Origin: Dipteris shenzhenensis
Lineage: Eukaryota; Polypodiophyta; Polypodiopsida; Gleicheniales
Assembly: GCA_047967505.1 (NCBI GenBank)
Contig: CM106540.1
Strand: one strand, 5' to 3'
DNA length: 64,000 nucleotides
Of this stretch, positions 54,321-64,000 are shown piece by piece. Both the position numbers and the translations under genes were made by a program. How positions within the stretch are numbered: the first letter of the stretch is position 1; each line of letters starts with the position of its first letter. The notes under the pieces are model-generated. The model was given only the letters and a program-made list of their open reading frames with translations. It had not been told where the DNA came from and did not search any database.

Positions 54321-54748
54321 ACAAGAATCGGACAAAAAGAAAGCTAGAAGCTTCAAATTAATTGCTGACATTCACTTCTAGCAATTAATAATGTTGATCT
54401 GGCATCTCCAAGAAAGACGTTGGAACTAATCACTGAAGAATTGAATAAAAACTCAGGAATCGTTGCACAATTGAGCACTTGAAAAGCACCACACACAGTA
54501 TCTTGATTTGCAAAATGGCACCCACAAAGACAATGCAAATACAGATTTAAAAGACTAGCAAAAACGAAAGCTGCTAAATAATACACCATGACAAACCAGA
54601 TGTGTGTGTTCCCCAATCGGTGACAGGTACAATCAAATGGATAGTAACAGAGACGTCTCTCGTGCTTCCATATATGAACCTACATCCATGTATTTATCAA
54701 GGGCGGCCAATACTTGATGTGGTTCTTTAAAAAGTAACCATATTAAAC

Positions 54749-54945
54749 TTATTTCTCCTGCAAATACGGTAGGAACACATTGCAAATCTGTGCTAAGAAT
54801 TGATCAAGGCCAAATCTCAGGCATGCAGGCCCACAATCACTCTGATACTCTACAGCAGCTCGTGTATGATGGAAAGCAAGTGGATGAATATGGTCATCTA
54901 CAAACACTCCCAAAACGCTGGAGCTCCAATGTCTGTAGAGAGCTC
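54749..54945 (-). other. Open segment upstream of SEC5 exon 1, unassigned
   Basis: About 65 codons open on the minus strand, with FVDDHIHPLAFHHTRAAVEY and LDQFLAQICNVFLPYL. Amino-acid composition looks protein-like, and an AG (ctcctag) lies at its upstream end. A short NVFLPYL resembles the NILRPYM-type motif of SEC5 expected just before exon 1, but the rest does not align. It could be a SEC5 exon, a fragment of an unknown gene, or chance. Confidence 0.2.
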
Positions 54946-55129
54946 TAATAGCCTAGGAGAATGACGATCTGCCAAGCAATATGGCATTAATATTAGAAGA
55001 TCAATATGACTATTTGTACTCCATGAGATCGTATCATAATAGGGCAGTGTTACATCAATAATAACATTACCCCTGGGGAAGGGGATGCCTTGGGTCAGGA
55101 AGTTAAGACAATGGTCACTAATTTTTGTC

Positions 55130-56900
55130 TTCCAGCATGCAATCCTCTCATGCACTTGTGCTGAATGGGCTTATAATGAAGTGCGCCATATGTTAGATGC
55201 TGAACAAAATCCATCAATGACCCAATCTCGAGCCCATAGTCCTGAACTTTTGCAAGAAGAGCTTGAGCCTAGTGATGAGATCTATGGCATTCCCTATAGT
55301 GAATTCCCGAATCCTGAATTCAAAATTCAGTCTCTAGAGAATTCAATTAGTAATTTGGTTAGCCGAAAAAGCTTTCTTTTAAATGAAATGCAAACTTTAC
55401 ATCCTTAGGTCCTCAGAAATTGTACAATGATTCTATAGGTAAGAGGTTTTTGTTCCCTCCTGACCAGTATAGGAAGGCTATGAAAGATTGGCTATGTTTC
55501 GAATCTTCTGCAAAGATCATATAGCCAATTGCCCTAATCAGCCTCAGGGTGATAATACCCCTTTTGATCAGGGAAGACAACTAATGAAGCAAGTCCATAC
55601 TGTACAAGTCTTGTCAATTTCTCAATATTATGAATATGAGCAAGTTGAAGTCTTCCATAAGTGATGTGTGGATTCTTGCTTCATTACTTCATCCATGTAG
55701 CAATCCGGTGTCATGATCTAGTAAGGATGTATGGACTCCTTAATGGGAAGAGGGTTGAGTATGGTAAATGATAGTGCCATATAAAGATACCCTTAATTTT
55801 TAATACGCATTTTCACAAGACTAACGCAGTGTTGAGTATGGAATGGCTCTATGGGTTGCCATACTACATACTTACAAAGGAGTTATTTAAATAACTCTAT
55901 GACCTTCCAAAAAGATGAACAGTATCTTTGGACTGAGCATGATATCCCCCATGCTCTTTTCCTTAATAATATGCAATTGGATCAGTTGTCTCAGTACCTT
56001 AGAAACGGCAGATTCAGCACAGTGGTTCTCCTTGGACTGCACCAAGTCTTTTTATTAAAAAGAAAGATGGGCCTATGTGCTTATATGGAATGGCTCTATG
56101 GGTTGGGCCATACTACATACTTACAAAGGAGTTATTTAAATAACTCTATGACCTTCCAAAAAGATGAACAGTATCTTTGGACTGAGCATGATATCCCCCA
56201 TGCTCTTTTCCTTAATAATATGCAATTGGAGCATTTTGTGAGCACAATGAACTCCAAGTATTCCTTTGTGATTTTGTTTTTCTTAATGAAAGTTCTTTGT
56301 ATTCAGTTGAAAAGAAACATGAAAAGGTTGAATTTTTATTGCATTAGTTTGTTTATGTGTTTCTTAGGATCTTCCTAATGGTTTATCTCTAGAAAGAGTA
56401 ATAAATCATAGGATAGAGATAGTGGAGCAAGAGCTTCTTCTATTTCAAAATACCCTACCGTTTAAGTAAAGAGTAGTAGTTGTCTCAGTACCTTAGAAAC
56501 GGCAGATTCAGCACATTGGTTCTCCTTGGACTGCACCAAGTCTTTTTATTAAAAAGAAAGATGGGCATATGTGCTTATATGCATAGATTATCGTGCCTTG
56601 AATAAGGTCAATACTGAAAACAAAGTATTTTATGCATGCATTGATGAGCTCTTTGATCATATACAATGAGCGTAGTACTTTAACAAGATGACTATGTTAT
56701 GGGTATCATCAAGGTGGATTCATCCTAATGACGAATCCAACACAAGGTTTACAACTCAAAAAGGTCAATATCAGTTTTTCGTAATGCCCTTTGGCTTAAA
56801 TAATTTTTTTGCTATGTTCATAAATTGCATGCTAAGAAGACCAAGTGTGACTTCTTTTGTAAGGGACTCAATAACGTGAGTCATATTATGCATATTCAGA
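55130..56900 (+). pseudogene. Gypsy relic: possible gag end and RT
   Basis: Plus strand: an acidic gag-like segment (AHSPELLQEELEPSDEIYG, 55230-55290), then RT motifs in several frames: GSPWTAPSLFIKKKDG (56023-56070, repeated at 56517-56564), YRALNKVNTENK (56595), DELFDH, KMTMLWVSSRW, and QYQFFVMPFGLNNFFAMF (56770-56820) in place of the usual VMPFGLTNAPATF. No full protease or integrase. Two segments are duplicated almost perfectly. Confidence 0.75.
55838..56581 (+). repeat. Recent segmental duplications inside the Gypsy relic
   Basis: Block A: 55838-55981 and 56085-56230, identical apart from a 2-base insertion near gggttg. Block B: 55984-56087 and 56478-56581, 104 bp, with very few mismatches. 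The order is A, B, A', spacer, B'. Confidence 0.9.
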
Positions 56901-57229
56901 GGGGATTGCCCAACCAGAGGGGTCAATATCGATGTGGCCCGCCGGATACATAGATCACGTAGACTACGGCCCCCACTGCCGAGAGAGACGACCTGGTAGA
57001 CACAGATACGAGATATCTTCGCAACTTGTAGGAGAGCCACCCTAGCACTGGGCTATGTATTTTGACCTAGAGTTTGAGTACTATTTTATGTTGTATTTGT
57101 TTTAGCTTGCTTAGTACGCAGCAAAGGAACTTAGCGAGCCCTTCGCTTCAGCCCACAATGGCTTGTATGGGTTACTTTTGTGATTGTAATTTGTCTCATA
57201 GGCTCGCAAGGCCTCCAGAAGATGGTAAC

Positions 57230-57231
57230 AC

Positions 57232-57272
<41 letters not shown>

Positions 57273-57345
57273 CCCCGCAAATTTTGGGCTTTACCCCACT
57301 GGAGATTTAGAAAAGGGGTAGGAGACAAATTAGAGAAAGGGAGAT

Positions 57346-57391
<46 letters not shown>

Positions 57392-57497
57392 AGCAAGTAG
57401 GAGGGAGGAAGGAGGAGAGTAGATAGGATTAGATGTCACATCAAAAGTACATTGCACATGAGGGGAGGGTACTTATATAGTACTCCTTATCCCCTTT
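57230..57497 (-). repeat. Element-A-like LTR fragment with CT/GA microsatellites
   Basis: On the minus strand, gatgtgacatctaatcctat and the following CT-rich end match the element A LTR. A TATA-like ctatataagta lies upstream (about 57470). The LTR is split by the LINE at 57498-57511; its first bases resume at 62871-62886. (CT)n at 57232-57270 and (GA)n at 57350-57387 face each other. Confidence 0.65.
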
Positions 57498-57657
57498 GAC
57501 CTCTCTAACTTTCTTTTTTTCCCAAAGGAAGGAACCTTCTATTAATGCTTGAAAGATTTCATACAAGACAACAGCCCTGAAGGCGCTGAGTATGAAAAAA
57601 CCAGAAAAGGCTGAAAGAAAGAAAACTGGCCTATTCCAGAGAAGCCCAGCTCACTAC

Positions 57658-58579
57658 CTAGGGGATCTCTGGAACTGGGGCTAACAACCAAGTGGGGGGA
57701 CTATACAGCCAGCGAATCCCTCGCGGAGTGAAGATGTAGAAAACACCTGCAGGCCAAGCCTTGCAAAAACGAGCACGCCTCTCAATAGTCGCCCTGGAGC
57801 CTGGAGTCCCACGCTCCCAGGTGGACAGTAGAGTGTAAATGATATCCTGCCACATGGCAACCAAGGTAGCCGAGGGTGGAACCGGGTGCTCTCCCATCAC
57901 AAGACTGCAGCGAGCCACCCAAATGTTCCAAGCCGTGATGCTAGCTACCACCTCCCAAACACTGTCCTCCCTAGGAGGAGGAGGAGCTAGGGTGTTAGGG
58001 GGGACTGCCTCGTGGAGTGCGATCCTCTGAATGCTTTGACCCTGTATCCGGTAGGCTGGGGAAGTCTCATCAATCTGAAACGCGTGTCCTCCCTCTATCG
58101 ACCAAGCCACCATCCCCCAGGTGTAGTCTCTGTGAAGGCTCTGCATACGTGTCATGATCCTGAGGGCTCTCATCCAGATCCTCGATGCGCTACGACAGCT
58201 CCATAGGCAGTGCGGGATAGTCTCCAGGACACCATCTGAGCAACAATGGCACTGCCCCTCCACTCGCATCTGCTCCAACCACGGGCCGATGGGCAAGCCT
58301 CTGTGGGCTACCAACCAGAAGAAGTATGAAATCTTCCTCGACCGCAAGCTGGACCACAACCTCGTCCACAACCTGGAGCGAATATCTCGAGGCACTCTCT
58401 GGGTCACCTAGTGTCTCTCCCTCGAGGGAGTCCACCTCGATGAGTCCATCTGCAGTCTCCTGCCAATCCGTGTAGGAAAAGGACACCTCATCTATCGTCT
58501 CAGCTAGGCCACCCCTAGAGGGCCAGAACCACTCCCCCGAGTCCCACTGGACCTCCCTCAAGGGTCTACCCTCCCACAA
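57658..58579 (-). pseudogene. LINE ORF2 C-terminal zf-RVT-like domain
   Basis: Minus strand: REVQWDSGEWFWPSRGG (58555), a frameshift near 58400, then LRSRKISYFFWLVAHRGLP and a CHCCSDGVLETIPHCLWSC zinc cluster (about 58240), ITAWNIWVARCSLVMGEHP, and a stop at 57658. It mirrors the plus-strand domain at 18834-19583, so both belong to the same broad LINE clade. Confidence 0.82.
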
Positions 58580-59690
58580 CTAGAGGTGCCATCTAGAGGC
58601 GTCCTCCTCTGAGATACTAGGAGAATCAATGTGCCACTCCTTCCCCAAACGTCCTACCACTCTGATCATCTGCTAGTGTATCCCATCAAGACTCCCATCC
58701 ATCTCAAGGTCGCTCCCAGTGAGGGGCTAAAGTAGGCCTCCAGGTCCTACATGGAAGAAGCTGGGGTGCGCGCTGCCGCGCTGTGAGGTCATTCAACCTC
58801 TTGTAAGGATTTATTCAAGTTTAGGGTCATTGTGTTGTAGCTTCTCATTCATTGGTGTCAACATGTTACTCATGTGCTAAGAGATTTGTGCATCTTTAAG
58901 GCTCATCGCCTTGTTGTTATTGCGTTGTAGCTACTCAGTCTCACTAGTGTCAACATCATATTTGCTCAGAGGTCTTAAAAGGTCCCTCAGTGTGTCTTTG
59001 AGGCTCATTGCCTTGTAGTTGTACATTCATCATGCAATAAAGCTCATATTCAAAGTTCATTATTGTGTATCGATTAAATTTCAATTGAGATTTGTACTAA
59101 AAGATGAGGGAGAGGAGGGGTCACATCAGATGCTCAAAATACTACCATAGCCTTAAACCAAAATGGAGGAGCTAAGGTAAGCATTTTAATAGATATCTAT
59201 AATTGGGATTGAACCCATTTATATATATGTATGTATGAATGTATGTGTATGTATGTATGTGTGTGTGCACATGCATGTATGTATGTATGTATGTATGTAT
59301 GTATAACTGGGATTGAACATCTCATGTGAAGGGAGCTTGGCATGTTATGATGAGTTCTTGGCAGGTTGCCTCCTCAAACTCAAATTTTCTCACCTTCTTG
59401 GTTTTGTGGTGGATTCTCAAAGAGGGGGATTCAGTTTTGGACTCATATTTCAAACTTTAGATTCTAGTTAATCTTCAACAAATCTCTCAGATCTTGTCTT
59501 CATATTTACTGAATTTATTTCCAATTAGAAACTATGCATATTTCAAATCTGTCCCAACATTCATTCCTAATTCTCTTGGCATAGATCGGAGTGAGTGATT
59601 TCATACGCCTAGATTTTTGGTGGCTTTCAAATTCATATTTGCTCAAAGGTCTTAATAGGCCCCTTAGTGTGTCTTTGAGGCTCATTATAC
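58580..59690. other. Inserted non-coding stretch within the LINE
   Basis: Lies where RT should be. A 53-bp block (58957-59009: catatttgctcagaggtctt...) recurs at 59634-59686, framing the stretch. A gatgtgtatg-type microsatellite (tatg)n lies at 59218-59303. No gene seen. Probably a later insertion plus deletion of RT. Confidence 0.5.
59218..59303. repeat. (TATG)n-type microsatellite
   Basis: Repeated gtatgtatg units interrupted by gtgtgtgcacatgcat. Confidence 0.9.
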
Positions 59691-59695
59691 AACTT

Positions 59696-60112
59696 TGGCT
59701 CTCTCCACCGGTCTCTGCCACTGATCGTGAAAATGAACTGCTCCCAGATACTACGCTCTGCTATTGGCATCTCAGAGAACGAGGCGCCGCCCTGCTTGTT
59801 TTCCCCAAACTCCAGGTTGTTGAAGTCACCTCCAACAATCTAGGAGTCAACATCCGGAAGACACTCTGACAGCCTTGTCTTCTCCTCTGTCCAAAGGAGA
59901 AGAGAAGGCTGCCAGGAGTCCTACTAAACACTGGCTCTCTCCACGGGTCTCTGCCACTGATCATGAAAACAAACTGCTCCCAGGTACTACGCTATGCTAC
60001 TGGCATCTCAGAGAACGAGGCGCCGCCCTGCTTGTCTTCCCCAAACCCCAGGTTGTTGAAGTCCCCTCCAACAATCCAAGAGTCAACATCCGGAAGACAC
60101 TCTGACAGCCTT
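59696..60112. repeat. 181-bp direct duplication in LINE endonuclease
   Basis: Copy 1 is 59696-59876, copy 2 is 59932-60112, offset 236, equal lengths. Both contain gagaacgaggcgccgccctg and caacatccggaagacactct. About ten substitutions. Confidence 0.9.
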
Positions 60113-60470
60113 TTCCAAAAAGTCGGGCGGTGTTGTCTACACGCTGGGGCATACACGTTCAAGATTCCAATCTTGGACTCTCCCGTCCGAACTCCCATCC
60201 AAACTGCCCATCCTGGAATGAGCTCACCCTGATCGTAGACCTTTGAAGCCAAAGTCTGTGAGACTAAGATGCAAACCCCTCCGCTCTGTCTTACTGCGGG
60301 AGACCACTCCTCTGGACCTCTCCCTGGGAGAAGGTGATGGCATCGTCTGATGTCTGCTGCTGAAAACATGTGCTCCTGAATCATAAGGATGTCCATTGCC
60401 CGCCCTACCACTGCCCTCTGCAACTCCTGCCAGAGCATCAGGTACTGCAGCTGGCTACGAACACGGTCGT
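59880..60470 (-). pseudogene. LINE ORF2 APE-type endonuclease
   Basis: Minus strand: ILMIQEHMFSAADIRRCH (metal-binding Glu), RQSGGVCILVSQTLASK, KIGILNVYAPACRQHR, VDSWIVGGDFNNLGFGEDK (catalytic Asp-Phe-Asn), then SGRDPWREPVFSRTPGSLLF in the next frame. A SWN start motif is not seen. The open frame is 60438-59992. Confidence 0.85.
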
Positions 60471-60708
60471 GGAGCGTTCCAACTCACTATGGTCCAGCTC
60501 ATGAGGACAGGGGAGTCGGGAACAAGGCTCTCCTATGAGTGGGTGCCTGTCCTAGAAAGACTGTCTTGTGTGATTTTGTCGGGGGTTTGGAGGGCGAGTA
60601 GTCAGTGTCTGTGCGGCGTCGTACTAGGGTGGATACCGACTCAATACCGATATTCCGTGCCCACTTTATCATGAAGGAGGCTTCCACTCCGAAAAACTCC
60701 GCGCATGT

Positions 60709-61525
60709 CTAGAGGGGCCAGAAGTGTGCTTGCTCCACCTTTGCCTCCATCGGCAATCTAATAACTCCTATCGCCAAACCACACACCAGCTCCTCGCGCG
60801 TGAAGCTCAGCAGAAAGTTCACCTCCATGCCATGGGCGTACCAAAGATCTAGTCCCTGTGGTCCCATCCACTCGTCCATCACGAGCATAATCTGATTACT
60901 CAAAATAGCATCAAATACCTCTGGGGACCACTTCTCCAACCCTGTGGAGGCAAACAAAAATCTCCAAACGGGGTGTGTCTGAGATCCCACTGCACTGATC
61001 AAACCCCCCTGTCGGGATTGAAGGACCATGAGCGTGACCTCCAATGGTAGAGGGTATGAGTCTGGAATCTCCATATAGTTCCAACGTCCTAACCTCCAGA
61101 AGTCCCGCGGTAAGGGACGCCCAGGCTGGAGATTGGAAGCTGCTAGCTGGGAGGACGAGCCTCGTCCCTCAGGATCCCTCTCTGAGCGGACCTGGTGCTG
61201 CGATGAGGAAGCAAAAGGGGGTGTCGTCATTCCCTTGCTTGATGGCAGGGGTGTCGAAGCAAAAGAAGCTGCTACTGAAGCAGAGAGGAGGGCGACGGGG
61301 GAGGGAGAGATAGGGACGCGGGAGACAGGAGGACGGGGGACGGGTGGTGAGAGTGACCATAGAAGGGGGGACTGAGGGGGGGGACGGGGGTGGGAGGAAC
61401 CCTGGAGGGGGAGGGGGAAGTGAAGAGGAGGAAGGGAGGCCCCTGCTGTTCCTCTTTCGAGGCCTCTCGGTCAACCCTGTCCCACTCCCTGCAGTTGGCC
61501 CTCTGTCTGCGGCGTTTGTGGGCAT
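60709..61525 (-). pseudogene. LINE ORF1-ORF2 linker region
   Basis: Minus strand: a Pro/Ser-rich part (61525-61169) and then RPLPRDFWRLGRWNYMEIP with VWRFLFASTGLEKWSPEV (61230-60709), open for 173 codons. No known domain. Position between ORF1 knuckle and endonuclease suggests the C-terminal part of ORF1. Function unknown. Confidence 0.5.
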
Positions 61526-61639
61526 GCTTGCTTAGTTTCTTTTTCTTTTTAACCTGTGTCGAGTTCCCTTCCAAGGGGGTAATCCATGGGTTCTGAGACT
61601 CCTAATGCTCCTGCCTGAGAGGGCGCTGAACTCGGGCCT

Positions 61640-62208
61640 ACTAACTCTGCCTACTCTGTGGAGGAAGGGGGGGAGACACACAAGGGAGGCCACGGGGGCA
61701 ATCTCTGGTGAGGTGACCCATCTGTCTGCATCGATGACACTAGCTTGGTAACCCGGAGATCTCCACCCTCTGGCGAAGTGTGCCCCCTTCCAAGGTCTCG
61801 AGAAGGATCAACTCTGGGAGGGACTCCACGCTCTCCACCACCAGTCTGATCCTGGGGTCTCCATCATCTACTAGAACAGAGGCGGTCGTCTCTGGTGGGG
61901 ACTCAAGCACTGTGCCAAATGCCCGACCAATGGAACGGAGGATGGCTCGATACTCCTTGGGGAGCCCTAGGAAGCGGAGTGTAACCGAAAACCGTGGAAC
62001 ATGGTGTGTTGTATCCATGTCCTCCACTGTGAACCAATGATACCAAGGGAAGAGGTAGACAAGGTGCGGGCCAAAGAGTATGGGGCTCTGCTCCACAAGT
62101 GTCGAGGCGGTGACAGGGAAGCTCAGCTGGATGAGGAAAACGCCTCATCCATAGATGGTGACCTCCTGGATCTGGTTGCCCTCTTATGTCAAGCTCGCCT
62201 GGATCCAC
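61640..62208 (-). pseudogene. LINE ORF1 RNA-binding and knuckle part
   Basis: Minus strand: HVPRFSVTLRFLGLPKEY, AIGRAFGT-like, RIRLVVESVESLPELILLE (DUF4283-like pattern). Then GLPS, a TAG at about 61737, and in the same frame CHRCRQMGHLTRDC, a CX2CX4HX4C knuckle (61736-61695). Apart from this stop the region reads open. Upstream, the same ORF1 continues in another frame. Confidence 0.75.
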
Positions 62209-62439
62209 TCTCGCACCTGTCTTCGTGTAGGCGAGAGGCCCATTATTCTGCCCACAAGCGCCTTGTCCTGGAGGGAATGAACTGCCTGCTGTACCTGTTG
62301 CTTGTCAGCTAGGGAAAGAAGAACTTTAATGGCTGTGGGAGTCGAGGGTGCTGCCATAGAGCCCCTCTGGCCAAACCAAAGGTCACCACCAACATTTTCT
62401 TTCACAGTAACAAGCACGAATGCTCCCGCTGCAGGGAGG

Positions 62440-62830
62440 CAAATGAAAAAAGGAAGAGAAAGAAGGACGGCAGGGAAAGTAGAGGGGAGGAGAGGAAGAA
62501 GGGAGCAAGGGGAGGAGGAGGAGGAAGGAATGAAAAAGAGGAAGGAGGGCAGGAGAGGCGGGAGAAGAGGAGAAGGAGGTGGGGGGGAGGTGGAATGGCG
62601 AGGGGGGGCACGCTGGCGGGAGGGCAAAAGAGCGGGAGGAGGTGCGAGGCGGCAAGGAGGGGGTTGGGAGGCAAGGAGGCGGAAGAGGGAGGGGTGGACA
62701 GGGCGGGGGGCGGAGGTGGAGCGGGGAAGGCAAGGCGGAGCGGAGAGGGAGGAGGGGCGAGGTGGAGCGTGGGCGAGGGCAAGGCAAGGAGGAAGGGCGG
62801 CAAGGAGGAGGGGGCAGCAGGCGGAACAAA
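62440..62830. repeat. Purine-rich G-tract block at LINE 5' end
   Basis: Nearly 400 bp of G and A on the plus strand with many GGG and GGGG runs; minus-strand reading is Pro/Leu/Ser-rich low-complexity. It sits in the LINE 5' untranslated/promoter position. Confidence 0.8.
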
Positions 62831-62908
62831 CAGGGGCAGCGGGCAGCCTACAGGCCGACCTCTCTAACTTGCAAACACCCCCAAGTACTAATAATCCTAA
62901 CCTTCTCC

Positions 62909-63830
62909 TCAAAATTGCAAGTGATGGTGCTTGAACTCCAAAACTTTCTGCTGTAGAATAAATACAGGCCACCTGCTGGTCAAAAGGAAAAGTAGGAAAT
63001 TTCTTTGCCCTAAATGTTGTGGCATCTCATGGGTCATGTAAGCGTTGATCCCACCTAGCATGCTCATATCAAGAACCTCCACAATCACATAGCCATTGCT
63101 TGTCTCCATGGAGACTACTTTGCACACCTCTTTATGCCTTGCTGTCCCCTTTTGCCTACATTGGGAGCATTCATTGCTATGCCATATATTCACTGCATCT
63201 CTGGCTATGTTGTCTTGCCCAAATGCAATAAATTGTTCATTACAGATGCTATATTCAGGCTCAAACAGTTCCAGAAGTTCTTGTGCTTCCTCAACATTCC
63301 AGGGATCTTCAGTCCTCGCATGTAAGGCCTTCAACCTTGAGCTGTACTGCTGTACTTTCCTTCTGACCATGACACCTATGAGGTCTTTAAAAGCTGCCCA
63401 TGTATAAGGCCTCCAAGATGAAATCCTCATCTTCATCCAGGTGTGATGGTGCATGCCATCATAAAGAAAATTGCCCTCGTCATCCATCGGATATAATTTG
63501 AAATATCCCTCCAAGGCTGAGAGCCATTCTTCCTTCTTAGAAGGATTCTTGGTTTTTCCTGTGAATTTGTGGTCCATCAGACTATCTTTTAAGTGTCTAC
63601 CACACACTTGTCCAACCAAGCTCCTGCCATAATATAAGAAAGACAAATTATCTCTGACCTCAGATCATAGGCCCATGTAAGCATGGTGCAGATTTGACAA
63701 TGCAGCATCAAGGTCCCACTCACCCTGCAAACCCATGTGTACATTGGGCATATGGTGTCCTTCCACATAAATCTGCCCATGCTGCATTTGAGGTGGTCTA
63801 GACTCTATGTAAAGCCTCCTATCTAATTGA
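62909..63830 (-). CDS. Gag-like or unrecognised protein, possible gag-only LTR element
   Basis: An open minus-strand stretch of 245 codons to 62909 (the listed first codon is TTG, so no clear ATG). It continues upstream in frame to about 63830 through one TGA near 63668. It contains KKEEWLSALEGYFKLYP, YTWAAFKDLIGVMVRRK, VEEAQELLELFEPEY and a Cys/His pair region NECSQCRQKGTARHKEVC that is not a standard knuckle. WLxxLExYF followed by a WxxFKxxL stretch is reminiscent of Gypsy gag, but I am not certain. It lies about 40 bp upstream of an LTR-like start on the same strand, with no pol between. Confidence 0.4.
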
Positions 63831-64000
63831 GATTGAGGCCAACTTCTCTCATAAGCATTGTGCTGAAACAGAGCTGAGAATTAAATGCTAGAGGAACAGG
63901 CGTTCCCAAAAGCATCACACAAGGATGGGATGTGCCAAATGGCAATAGTGAAGACCAGCATCTATCCCATGCACGTAATTCAAGGATATCACCCCTTGGA
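63831..64000. other. Window edge, upstream of gag-like ORF
   Basis: Continuation upstream of the gag-like frame with a TAA in that frame near 63880; no other feature seen. Confidence 0.35.

Larger units (their letters stand above)
57512..62856 (-). mobile_element. LINE with 14-bp target duplication, inserted in an LTR
   Basis: 5.3 kb, minus strand. Both ends carry gacctctctaactt (57498-57511 and 62857-62870). The 3' end carries a short A-rich tail (ttctttttttccc complement). Order right to left: GC-rich 5' region, ORF1 with DUF4283-like and knuckle parts, Pro-rich linker, ORF2 endonuclease, then the zf-RVT tail. RT is deleted, and a 181-bp duplication lies within the endonuclease. Confidence 0.85.

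Noticed and set aside
54353-54616. 87-codon minus-strand ORF as the SEC5 exon just upstream of exon 1
   Set aside because: A CGAFQ stretch resembles the expected CQAFE-type motif, but the flanks do not align and the splice signals are not convincing.
59218-59303. Z-DNA or regulatory array
   Set aside because: A simple TATG microsatellite with no further signal.
62184-62972. 262-codon Pro/Leu/Ser-rich ORF as a secreted or wall protein
   Set aside because: It is the complement of a purine-rich low-complexity tract and runs across the LINE/LTR junction; composition explains the open frame.
1-64000. Search for tRNA, rRNA, CRISPR or bacterial-type systems
   Set aside because: No cloverleaf-like or rRNA-like stretch and no spaced repeats were recognised by eye; content is plant nuclear. 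A tRNAscan or Rfam run would settle small RNAs.

Overview
This looks like nuclear DNA from a land plant with a large, transposon-packed genome. One host gene is recognisable: minus-strand exons of the exocyst subunit SEC5. Seven exons between 54,034 and 31,322 keep consistent splice phase, GT donors and AG acceptors. Introns of more than 20 kb, divergence from flowering-plant SEC5, and plant-type Copia, chromovirus and LINE families suggest a fern, lycophyte or gymnosperm; the exact lineage is an inference. I saw no tRNA, rRNA, CRISPR array or bacterial-type operon.

Layout. 0-2 kb: AT-rich, one unrecognised ORF and a tandem repeat. 1.8-15 kb: an old minus-strand Copia relic split by two nested chromovirus insertions. 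Each insertion is bounded by TG...CA ends and a 5-bp target duplication: 3467-8982 (ATTTC) and 9395-14144 (CCATC). 15-19.6 kb: a broken plus-strand LINE. 19.6-29 kb: a minus-strand LINE split by a young full-length Copia (21461-27778, 205-bp LTRs, CAACA duplication, one long uninterrupted gag-pol ORF). A 324-bp tandem duplication in that LINE preserves the unoccupied insertion site. 29.8-31.1 kb: another Copia relic.

31.3-54 kb: SEC5. Exons 4-7 lie at 32,281-31,322 and exons 1-3 (numbered within the window) at 54,034-53,128. The 20.8-kb intron between them holds LINE fragments, a defective sister copy of the young Copia (39741-45516), an AT-rich Mutator-like element (48057-48866) with a 9-bp target duplication inside LINE ORF1, and Gypsy relics. 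The terminal coding exons on both sides were not found.

55-64 kb: a Gypsy relic with very recent internal duplications, then an LTR interrupted by a LINE (57512-62856) with a 14-bp target duplication. Next to that LTR is a gag-like ORF, possibly a gag-only LTR element.

No cooperative gene system such as an operon or defence island is evident. The interest lies in the nesting chronology, the autonomous/defective Copia pair, mosaic chromoviruses, and a conserved secretion gene that carries these elements in its introns. Boundaries of degenerate relics are approximate; the structural calls were made by eye.
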